From the NCBI GenBank assembly GCA_003448025.1, contig DLXL01000102.1, positions 18,089-23,102 on the forward strand: DNA of 5,014 nt, written 5' to 3'. A model generated the notes under the pieces. That model had not been told where the DNA came from, did no database searches, and was given only the letters and a program-made list of their open reading frames with translations. This DNA comes from Saprospirales bacterium (GTDB lineage Bacteria > Bacteroidota > Bacteroidia > Chitinophagales > Saprospiraceae). Below, piece after piece: positions 1 through 5,014 of this stretch (the stretch's first letter is position 1; every line of letters starts with the position of its first letter). Position numbers and translations under genes: made by a program.

Positions 1-347
1 ACTATGACGGCAGATTGCGACGAACTAAAACCGCCGCCCTCCGTATTGCCCATGTCGTACATGACTTCATGGTTTCGGTTCCAGATTTTACCGCTCTCTT
101 GTCCGCTCAGGATTGGATCCCGACCGCCTCCATTGGAATAAAACAGCAGATTGCCATTGGCATCAGCTATGCTGGCGCTGCCCTCAAAAGTCCAGATGGA
201 GCTGGGCGTTGAGATGGTAGCTGTTCCGGAATTGAAATCCAGGGCAGCTCCCTGTCCAAAATGCCATACGTTGCCTTCTTTTTGCGCCTGTGCAGTCAGC
301 ACACAAAGGCAGCCGGCGAGTGTGGCGAGTAAGGTTATTTGTTTCAT
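1..347 (-). CDS. 5' part of a secreted T9SS-type propeller protein (3' end outside window)
   Basis: The frame opens at ATG 347, 7 bases after the preceding stop, and stays open for 115 codons to the left edge. The gap reads CAGGAAC, with an AGGA very close to the ATG. The product starts with a signal peptide (MKQITLLATLAGCLCVLTAQ), most likely cleaved after AQA near residue 21. LAGC at 10-13 also fits a lipobox, but the hydrophobic core continues past that Cys, so signal peptidase I is favoured. The mature start has the pattern seen at the head of many Bacteroidota gliding-motility-associated C-terminal proteins: NVWHFGQGAALDFNSG (27-41), EGSASIADANGNLLFYSNGG (55-74), KIWNRNHEVM (87-96) and SSSQSAVI (108-115). 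These suggest an N-terminal propeller. A C-terminal sorting domain is expected but lies outside. It is likely the fifth gene of the same operon. Confidence 0.9.
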   Translation of the reverse strand, partial: MKQITLLATLAGCLCVLTAQAQKEGNVWHFGQGAALDFNSGTATISTPSSIWTFEGSASIADANGNLLFYSNGGGRDPILSGQESGKIWNRNHEVMYDMGNTEGGGFSSSQSAVI

Positions 348-354
348 GTTCCTG

Positions 355-2610
355 TTATCGAATTAAGGTAATATCTCCGCTCTTTTGAATCGGGCCCTCA
401 CAGGTGGTCATTTCCAGGTAGTAGACATAAACCCCTGCTTGGGCAATTTCATTTTTGAAGGTTCCATCCCAGGAGGCTTGCGGATCTTTGGATTCAAAAA
501 CCAGCTCACCCCAGCGAGAAAAAATGCGCAAATGGTAGTTTGCCGGTGCTATTTCTTTGCCAAAAATGCCAAAAAGGCCGTTGCCCAATGATTCGGATGT
601 TTCCGGATTAAACACGTTCGGGATGTAGTACGGGCAGGGTTGCTGAACCACCACTTCTACCCAAGCCGTATCGGAGCATCCGTTGGCATCCAAACCCAGC
701 ACCGTATAAATAGTTGTGCCGGAAGGACTAGCCTGTGGATTTGCACAATCCGTACAACTCAACCCCGCGGCCGGCGACCAGACAAAACTGGAGGCGCTTG
801 AGGCAAAAAGTTCCGTTTGTTCACCCAGCCTGATCAGAGGTTCCTCTACCTGCGCCGACACTGAAGGCCCAGCCAAAACATTTACCTGTACCGTGGCCGA
901 ATCCAGACATTCGCCATCGTATACAATCACTTGATATTGTGTAGATTGCAGGGGCAAAACAGTTGGATTAGGCGTGGTAGACAGCAGCTTGCCATCCGCA
1001 TCCAGCCAACGAAAACTCATTCCGCCCGAGGCGGTAAGCTGTACTGACTCGCCAGGGCAGGCATCTATACCTGCTGGCACTACGGCATCTACCCGGTTGC
1101 CTATGGAAACGACCTCAATGGAATCTGTTGCCGAACCGCATTCTCCGCTCAGAGTAACGGTGTACAGGCCCGGAGAGTTCACCAAAATTTCCTTACCGTT
1201 AGCTCCGGTATTCCATTGCACAATCCCCGGCACGTTGGCTTCCAAAGCAATCCGAAGGGTATCGCCAACACATAAAGAGGTATCTGCAGGCAACAGCACA
1301 ACACCCTCCAGGCCCTGGCAGGAGGTTTTGCCGGATATAGAAAAATCACTCAGGCTAATGGTACGACTCTGTTTCACCGGCACAGTGCTAACTGTATACG
1401 GCAACACGGTAATGGTGGGCAGGGAGGGGGCCGGCACATTGATAATATTCACCGGCTTTTCGCAGCAGGATGCATTGATATGCGATTTAGAAATGAGTGC
1501 ACGGCGGCCCGTTCCATCGAGGCTGGTGTCTGAAAAACCACAAATCACCACTTGTTGATCCACCAGAAAAGCATCAAAACCGAAATCCTGTCCGTCAGTT
1601 CCCCAACCAAGCGCATCCAGTAAATCGCCCTGTGGAGAAAACTGCAGGGCAACAAAATCGTTGTCTACCACTGGAAAAATCTGACCACTGGAAACAGCGG
1701 CAAGCATGAAGGTGTCGCCGTTGAGTTTAGCTACATGGATGGGAGCCAGGTCGTAACTGCTGTCCAGGCTTTTTTGAAAATTAATGTCTCCGTTGGCGTT
1801 TACATTTAACAAAGTCAGTACAGGATTGCCCACAGACTGCTCGGTTTGGTAGGCTGCTATGAACAAAGAGCCATCAGACATATCCTGAATCTGGGAGAAA
1901 TACGTGTTTTCGGGGTTATACTGGTAAGATTTAACCCATTGCAGGTTACCATCGGCGGCAAATTTGGCCAGCAAACCTAAGGTAACGCCATTGCTGAAGT
2001 TTTGGCCAATGGCATAGAACTCGCCGGAAGGCAAAGGCAGCAGCTCCGAAAAACGGGCCAATAGCCCTCCCCCATCGAAGGCTTTTTCCCACAAAATCTG
2101 ACCTGTGGGGGAAAATTTCGCCAACAAGATCCGTTCAGAAAAACTGGAGCTTTCTCTCGTCATTCCGATAGCAATAACCGATCCATCGCTCATTTTTTTA
2201 GCATCATACCAGTCGTCCTGATCATCCGGCTTACCCCAGATGGTTTCGCTGATAAAACTTCCGTCGGCGCCCAAATGAAGCACGGACGCGTCAAAATAGC
2301 CTTGAAAACTGCTGTTATTGTTAAAAAACATCAGACTGCCGTCGTTCAAGGTAACCATTGCCCGGGACTCACGGTTGTCGGCGGGTATTTTAGACCACAG
2401 GAGGTTTCCATCGGCCTCAAATTTCGAGACAAAAGCACCTAATCCGGCGCTATTTCGAATTAGTCCGGCAGCATACCAGCCTCCATTGGCTGTCGGAGCA
2501 AGGTTGATGTACTGAAGCATATTGTTGCCTGCTTCATAGACTTTTGTAAAGCTTTGTCCAAGACACTGGAAGGTCATGACAAGTGCGCCAAACAGGAGAA
2601 AACGTCGCAT
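355..2610 (-). CDS. Secreted T9SS surface protein: propeller, Ig/PKD-like domains, gliding-motility-associated C-terminal sorting domain
   Basis: This 751-residue protein starts with a signal peptide (MRRFLLFGALVMTFQCLGQS; cleavage probably near residues 18-20). Residues about 41-380 contain seven regularly spaced units typical of a beta-propeller. A Cys-containing transition (SCCEKP, 381-386) follows. Three Ig/PKD-like domains come next, at about 438-501, 509-577 and 581-655, each with Cys residues that could pair (C447/C491, C518/C568, C619/C622/C645). Residues about 659-751 match the type-B T9SS sorting domain (CHU_C, gliding motility-associated): YIPNVFNPE, IFSRWGELVFES, WDGTF, AGVYVYYLE and the ending GDITLIR. 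It should cross the inner membrane by Sec and reach the surface or medium by T9SS. Its ligand is unknown; no catalytic motif is seen. It begins 14 bases after the anti-sigma candidate, with an A-rich leader (CACAAAAACTAAAA) and no Shine-Dalgarno sequence, as is common in Bacteroidota, and probably shares its transcript. Confidence 0.95.
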   Translation of the reverse strand: MRRFLLFGALVMTFQCLGQSFTKVYEAGNNMLQYINLAPTANGGWYAAGLIRNSAGLGAFVSKFEADGNLLWSKIPADNRESRAMVTLNDGSLMFFNNNSSFQGYFDASVLHLGADGSFISETIWGKPDDQDDWYDAKKMSDGSVIAIGMTRESSSFSERILLAKFSPTGQILWEKAFDGGGLLARFSELLPLPSGEFYAIGQNFSNGVTLGLLAKFAADGNLQWVKSYQYNPENTYFSQIQDMSDGSLFIAAYQTEQSVGNPVLTLLNVNANGDINFQKSLDSSYDLAPIHVAKLNGDTFMLAAVSSGQIFPVVDNDFVALQFSPQGDLLDALGWGTDGQDFGFDAFLVDQQVVICGFSDTSLDGTGRRALISKSHINASCCEKPVNIINVPAPSLPTITVLPYTVSTVPVKQSRTISLSDFSISGKTSCQGLEGVVLLPADTSLCVGDTLRIALEANVPGIVQWNTGANGKEILVNSPGLYTVTLSGECGSATDSIEVVSIGNRVDAVVPAGIDACPGESVQLTASGGMSFRWLDADGKLLSTTPNPTVLPLQSTQYQVIVYDGECLDSATVQVNVLAGPSVSAQVEEPLIRLGEQTELFASSASSFVWSPAAGLSCTDCANPQASPSGTTIYTVLGLDANGCSDTAWVEVVVQQPCPYYIPNVFNPETSESLGNGLFGIFGKEIAPANYHLRIFSRWGELVFESKDPQASWDGTFKNEIAQAGVYVYYLEMTTCEGPIQKSGDITLIR
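358..636 (-). other. Type-B T9SS C-terminal sorting domain (gliding motility-associated, CHU_C type)
   Basis: The last 93 residues (659-751) contain in order PYYIPNVFNP, the strand LRIFSRWGELVFES, WDGTF, GVYVYYLEM and GDITLIR. These are the hallmarks of the CHU_C/TIGR04131 family. The domain directs the protein through T9SS. The usual NGDGxNDxF stretch after PNVFNP is altered here to SESLGNGLFGI, a divergence but not a loss of the domain. Confidence 0.92.
646..1299 (-). other. Three consecutive Ig/PKD-like domains
   Basis: Residues 438-655 hold three units of about 70 residues with the pattern common in large T9SS adhesins. Each opens with a C-x-G-x or L-G-x turn (SLCVGDTLRI, DACPGESVQL, IRLGEQTELF), has a central W (W466, W535, W611), and closes on a Y-x-V strand (LYTVTLSG, QYQVIVYDG, IYTVLGLD) followed by Cys-containing GEC or NGC. 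The third carries SCTDCANP, a motif often seen just before the sorting domain in such proteins. They probably act as a rigid stalk. Confidence 0.75.
1471..2490 (-). repeat. Seven protein repeats of about 50 residues, probable seven-bladed beta-propeller
   Basis: Two motifs alternate through residues 41-380. One is a turn of the form D/N/S-G-x followed by a hydrophobic strand ending near G or A, with the turn at residues 43, 91, 143, 196, 247, 298 and, degenerate, 352. The other is F-xxx-G-xxx-W or a variant (KFEADGNLLWSK, KFSPTGQILWEK, KFAADGNLQWVK), with its Gly at 68, 117, 170, 221, 274 and 328. Spacing is 48-54 residues throughout. This is the size of one propeller blade. Confidence 0.75.
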
Positions 2611-2624
2611 TTTTAGTTTTTGTG

Positions 2625-3842
2625 TTAAAAAGTAGTTTTTATGCCCAGACCCAGGGTGTACAGTCTGGTTTTTATGAGATGATCTTCTTGTTCAATTCGG
2701 TTGAGCTGGCAGGAAAAAGCAGGCGCCAGCTCCAAACGCCAAAGCCCCAGCGGGATATTCACCCCTGCCAGCGCCCAAAAATCGGGTTGCTTACTGCCTT
2801 CCCGCCAAAGGCTTTCACCGCCCACATACACGCGAATCTTATGGTTAAACAGGCGGTAATAGCGCCCGTAATCCAGTTGTAATCCCCAATAGTTTAGTCG
2901 CTTTTCGGCAGATACCTCCCCAAGCACTTTGGGGGCAACCCGATATTGAGCGCCGGGAAGAATTTCGACCTCCAATTGGTGGTTATTACTCACCGTATAT
3001 GATGCCCGATAGGGCAAATTCATCCAGCGTATGGCTGCATGAATTTCGGCTTTTTTGAAAATCGGTATCTGATAGCCCAGTGCCAAGGTAGCGCCCAGGC
3101 GGCGTCCATCCAGACTGGGGAGCGTGCTAAACCCACTGGCGCTGAGTCCGTTATACGCCTGGGCTTGCATAAGCTGATACGAAGACAACAAGGCGCCCTC
3201 CGCGAAGAACGCTCCCCGGCGTCTGGAAACTGCTTTGGGAACCGGAACCGGGGAAGTCTGACTGGAAAGTTGTTTGGTGACTGTCTGGGTTGGGAAAGGA
3301 GGAATTGGCAAACCCGGCAGGTTCAGAAGCGATACCGGAGCTGGCGCCTGAGCGGGTTCAGCAGTTGTTACGGCTTCGGCTTCTGGCACTACTGACTGGG
3401 CAGAGGGCGTTTGTGAAGCATTGACAAACAATACTTTATCATCTGCAACAACCTTGACCGCAGTCAACTCCGTAGAGACGTTCTTTTGGTGTATAACGGC
3501 CTGAACGGGCTTATCTGACGCAGAGAGCCCGCTCTGGCCGGGCAGGATTTGGGCGGGTTGTACAGGCAAAACCTCGGGCGCCGTAGAAGGAGCCGGGTGT
3601 ACTGGAGTCTGAAAAGCCGGACGCGAGGCAATGCCGGCAACAGGCTTTTGGAGCCAATACCAGCTAATGGCGCCCATCAGGAGCGCCAGGCATCCCCAGC
3701 CAAAAAACAACCACAATGCACGCTTTTTGCGCTTGGGCCGGATGGCTTCCTGGATAATCTCCCAGGATTTTTCTTGCGGTTCTGCTTCAAAATTTTCAAA
3801 GCGTTCCGCAAATTTCTTTCGCGTTGCATCTTCCTTATTCAT
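2625..3842 (-). CDS. Putative anti-sigma factor spanning inner and outer membranes (cytoplasmic head, TM helix, Pro-rich linker, C-terminal beta-barrel)
   Basis: The 405-residue protein has four parts. Residues 1-41 are charged and cytoplasmic, with the segment FENFEAEPQEKSWEIIQEAI (15-34), which resembles the short N-terminal segments of Bacteroidota membrane proteins encoded next to ECF sigma genes. The basic patch RPKRKKR (35-41) precedes one membrane helix (about 42-64), so the N-terminus should be inside. Residues about 66-207 form a low-complexity Pro/Ala/Val/Gln linker with some 23 prolines, long enough to cross the periplasm. Residues about 208-405 look like an outer-membrane beta-barrel: alternating polar/hydrophobic strands, many aromatic residues, and a final strand RLYTLGLGIKTTF ending in Phe, the usual insertion signal. 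The ATG overlaps the sigma stop (ATGAATAA), and AAGGTG lies 9 bases upstream. The architecture matches the dual membrane-spanning anti-sigma factors reported in Bacteroides. No canonical zinc-binding anti-sigma motif is seen, so the sigma-binding role rests on position and architecture. Confidence 0.85.
   Translation of the reverse strand: MNKEDATRKKFAERFENFEAEPQEKSWEIIQEAIRPKRKKRALWLFFGWGCLALLMGAISWYWLQKPVAGIASRPAFQTPVHPAPSTAPEVLPVQPAQILPGQSGLSASDKPVQAVIHQKNVSTELTAVKVVADDKVLFVNASQTPSAQSVVPEAEAVTTAEPAQAPAPVSLLNLPGLPIPPFPTQTVTKQLSSQTSPVPVPKAVSRRRGAFFAEGALLSSYQLMQAQAYNGLSASGFSTLPSLDGRRLGATLALGYQIPIFKKAEIHAAIRWMNLPYRASYTVSNNHQLEVEILPGAQYRVAPKVLGEVSAEKRLNYWGLQLDYGRYYRLFNHKIRVYVGGESLWREGSKQPDFWALAGVNIPLGLWRLELAPAFSCQLNRIEQEDHLIKTRLYTLGLGIKTTF
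2628..3221 (-). other. Predicted C-terminal outer-membrane beta-barrel domain
   Basis: About 198 residues (208-405) show strand-like alternating patterns, for example LGATLALGYQIPI, YWGLQLDYGRYYRLF, FWALAGVNIPLGLWRLELA and RLYTLGLGIKTTF, separated by short turns. The length suits a small barrel of about eight strands. The last residue is Phe, as expected for recognition by the BAM machinery. The strand count is an estimate by eye. Confidence 0.7.
3651..3719 (-). other. Predicted single transmembrane helix of the anti-sigma candidate
   Basis: Residues 42-64 are a run of hydrophobic and aromatic residues (ALWLFFGWGCLALLMGAISW and following), directly after the basic patch RPKRKKR. By the positive-inside rule the N-terminal 41 residues face the cytoplasm, where the sigma factor would be bound. 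Confidence 0.85.
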
Positions 3843-4395
3843 AAGCAGTTACACCTTTTTCATGTAAAATATTGCGCAAAAAACGCTTTGCCCGACTTAA
3901 TTGCGATTTGGATGTACCAATGGAAATGCCCAGTAATTCGGCTATTTCATGGTGCTCGTATCCATCAATCAGATACAAGTTGATCACCACACGATAGCCA
4001 TCGGGCAAAGCCGAAATGAGTGCCAGAATTTCTTCGTTTTCCAATTGATCCAATATGTTGAATGGATCTATATCATCCTGCATCAGTTCAGGTTGATCGG
4101 TATCTGCCAAAAGTCCTGATGATTTATTTTTTCGATAATGGTCTATGGCTGTTCGTACCACTACCGATTTTATCCAATAGTGCACAGCCTCAGGCTGTTT
4201 CAATTCGCCCATCTTTTGAAATACCTTGATAAAAGCTTCCTGAAAAATATCCTCGGCTTCAAAGGTGGTACGTGCATAGCGCAGACAAATACCCATCAGG
4301 CGCTTCTTATAGTGATTATAAAAAGCGGACTGGGCTTTTTCGTCGCCGTTCTGGCACCCTTTGACCCATTTGACAAGGACTTCTCTGGCAATCAT
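3835..4395 (-). CDS. ECF-family RNA polymerase sigma-70 factor
   Basis: This 186-residue protein has the usual length and layout of an ECF sigma factor, with only regions 2 and 4. Region 2 spans about residues 24-90. It includes the region 2.2 signature AEDIFQEAFIKVF (47-59), which contacts the RNA polymerase clamp, and the region 2.3-2.4 stretch YWIKSVVVRTAIDHYRK (73-89), which melts and reads the -10 element. A short acidic linker (about 97-116) leads to region 4 (117-174), with SALPDGYRVVINLYLIDGY followed by the helix-turn-helix HHEIAELLGISIGTSKSQLS that reads the -35 element. ATG 4395 directly follows the preceding stop, and an AGAGGA at 4404-4399 could help reinitiation, though Bacteroidota rarely depend on such sites. 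The 3' end overlaps the next gene by 8 bases, the usual arrangement for a sigma factor and its anti-sigma partner. Its target promoters cannot be read from this window; autoregulation of this operon is likely but inferred. Confidence 0.97.
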   Translation of the reverse strand: MIAREVLVKWVKGCQNGDEKAQSAFYNHYKKRLMGICLRYARTTFEAEDIFQEAFIKVFQKMGELKQPEAVHYWIKSVVVRTAIDHYRKNKSSGLLADTDQPELMQDDIDPFNILDQLENEEILALISALPDGYRVVINLYLIDGYEHHEIAELLGISIGTSKSQLSRAKRFLRNILHEKGVTAYE

Positions 4396-5001
4396 TTATC
4401 CTCTGGTAGCGCCGATAAAATTTCCCGAAATATCAAATCGGGTATAATAGAGAGCCTGATTAACCCTTATCGTCACAGAAAAGCCGTTGGGAGAATTGTT
4501 CTGTAAAATCAGGATTCCACGCTGATAGGTCCAACCTGCAAACCGCGCATGTAAAAAATTGCTCATGATGGTGGGCAGGGAGGTTACATCCAGTTCCAGA
4601 AAGGTAGTATTGGGAGCATCCAGGGCCAGCAGATCTTCGGAAACCGAGCTCACTACATTGCCTGAAGCATCAAACTGGTAGGTGGTGAGGAAACTGCTAT
4701 TGCGAATAGAGGCCTGCCAGGTAGCCACCAGATTGCTGTCTACAAACCAATTGGCATCCTGCAGAACATAACCAAGCTGGCTCAGAAGCTGCGTTTGGAT
4801 GTTTTGCGGCAATGCATCGATGTTGGCAACATCGCGTCGCCACCAGGGGCCTGGGGGTTCTTCCATCACAGAAATACGGGCGCCGAGGGTATCGAATTTT
4901 ATCAGATATCCTTTCCCGGCTTCGATGGTTTTAACCAAAAAACCTTTTGGGGTATGTGTGCCGGGGTCCAATTGAGCATAAAGGAACTGGATGGCCGGGT
5001 T
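4396..5001 (-). repeat. Three degenerate protein repeats of about 75-79 residues
   Basis: Within the partial gene, the FD-xx-G hairpin motif recurs 74 and then 79 residues apart, each time after a predicted amphipathic helix and a beta-like segment. Similarity is at protein level only; the bases are not visibly repeated. It is consistent with three tandem PepSY-like units, and more may lie upstream of the window edge. Confidence 0.55.
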
Positions 5002-5014
5002 TTGGTATTGATGT
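4396..5014 (-). CDS. 3' part of a gene for a PepSY-like tandem-repeat protein (5' end outside window)
   Basis: The frame is open to the right edge, giving 205 visible residues before TAA. A TTG at 4971 could be read as a start, but codons upstream of it stay open and look like the same protein (NPAIQFLYAQ), so the true start lies outside. A motif of the form aromatic/x-FD-xx-G-x-hydrophobic occurs three times: IKFDTLGARI, YQFDASGNVV and TRFDISGNFI, with FD at visible residues 40, 114 and 193. The second and third are each preceded by a helix-like stretch beginning with LP (LPQNIQ, LPTIMS). This helix-then-hairpin layout resembles the PepSY-like (DUF2874) domains common in secreted Bacteroidota proteins. 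No signal peptide can be judged because the N-terminus is missing. The stop codon abuts the ATG of the sigma gene, so the two are very likely co-transcribed and translationally coupled. The gene is certain; the PepSY-like assignment is by pattern only, and the function is unknown. Confidence 0.85.
   Translation of the reverse strand, partial: HQYQNPAIQFLYAQLDPGTHTPKGFLVKTIEAGKGYLIKFDTLGARISVMEEPPGPWWRRDVANIDALPQNIQTQLLSQLGYVLQDANWFVDSNLVATWQASIRNSSFLTTYQFDASGNVVSSVSEDLLALDAPNTTFLELDVTSLPTIMSNFLHARFAGWTYQRGILILQNNSPNGFSVTIRVNQALYYTRFDISGNFIGATRG

Larger units (their letters stand above)
1..5014 (-). other. Probable single operon: PepSY-like protein, ECF sigma, anti-sigma candidate, two T9SS surface proteins
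   Basis: All five genes lie on one strand with junctions of 0 bases (4396/4395), an 8-base overlap (3842-3835), 14 bases (2624-2611) and 7 bases (354-348). No hairpin followed by a T-run and no convincing Bacteroidota promoter (TTTG with TAnnTTTG) fits in these gaps. One transcript entering from the right edge is the simplest reading. Both ends of the operon lie outside the window. Confidence 0.8.

Noticed and set aside
1412..1427. 16-base exact match with 4568-4583
   Set aside because: Both copies encode the peptide SLPTI in the same frame with the same codons, in unrelated proteins. There is no flanking similarity or other sign of a repeat element.
974..1558. A 194-codon open frame on the plus strand
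   Set aside because: It lies wholly inside the well-supported 751-residue T9SS gene on the other strand. Its translation is rich in Ser, Pro, Thr and Arg with no recognisable domain, as expected for an antisense shadow.
2627..2634. TACTTTTT on the minus strand as a Bacteroidota -7 promoter box for the 751-residue gene
   Set aside because: It lacks the final G of TAnnTTTG, has no TTTG about 20 bases upstream, and encodes the end of the barrel.
3549..3983. A 144-codon open frame on the plus strand across the sigma/anti-sigma junction
   Set aside because: It is antisense to two convincing genes and its product has no recognisable domain or credible start context.
4424..4442. Inverted repeat CCCGA-9-TCGGG about 28 bases before the sigma start
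   Set aside because: The stem is only 5 bp and falls in codons for the FDISG motif, with no T-run after it. It could be a weak hairpin but is within chance for coding sequence.
4138..4506. A 122-codon open frame on the plus strand antisense to the sigma gene
   Set aside because: It is a shadow of the sigma gene and the end of the repeat-protein gene, with no domain signal.
4969..4971. TTG as a start codon for the right-edge gene
   Set aside because: The frame stays open upstream to the edge, and the upstream residues continue the first repeat unit, so the gene begins outside the window.
1..5014. RNA genes, CRISPR arrays, insertion sequences, attachment sites
   Set aside because: No tRNA-like cloverleaf, direct-repeat array, transposase or terminal inverted repeats were seen. 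Only 21 bases of the window are non-coding.

Overview
The window is almost entirely protein-coding on the minus strand. It holds five genes in one direction, of which the first and last run off the window edges. The style of the genes points to a Bacteroidota bacterium, plausibly of the Saprospirales/Chitinophagales kind. The grounds are two secreted proteins of type IX secretion system (T9SS) style, a gliding-motility-associated C-terminal sorting domain, an ECF sigma factor paired with a membrane protein that ends in an outer-membrane barrel, and start regions with no strong Shine-Dalgarno sequences. Base composition looks near balanced, which argues against the very AT-rich flavobacteria. 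The taxonomic placement is inference.

In transcription order (right to left): (1) 5014-4396, the 3' part of a gene whose product carries three copies of a hairpin-like motif resembling PepSY-like domains; (2) 4395-3835, an ECF sigma-70 factor whose ATG directly follows the stop codon of gene 1; (3) 3842-2625, overlapping the sigma gene by 8 bases, a protein with a short cytoplasmic head, one membrane helix, a long proline/alanine-rich linker and a C-terminal beta-barrel-like domain ending in Phe; (4) 2610-355, a 751-residue secreted protein with a probable seven-bladed propeller, three Ig/PKD-like domains and a T9SS type-B sorting domain; (5) 347-1, the first 115 residues of another secreted propeller-type protein, cut by the left edge. 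The only non-coding bases are 14 at 2611-2624 and 7 at 348-354.

The packing (0-base junction, 8-base overlap, 14- and 7-base gaps) makes a single operon very likely, with its promoter to the right of the window. The most interesting reading is that gene 3 is an anti-sigma factor spanning both membranes. It would hold the sigma factor at the inner membrane and sense the outer membrane, or something at the cell surface, through its barrel. This family type was recently described in Bacteroides as dual membrane-spanning anti-sigma factors. Here it is physically coupled to large T9SS-exported surface proteins and to a PepSY-like repeat protein, which suggests a surface-state feedback circuit. The coupling is read from the sequence; the circuit is inference.
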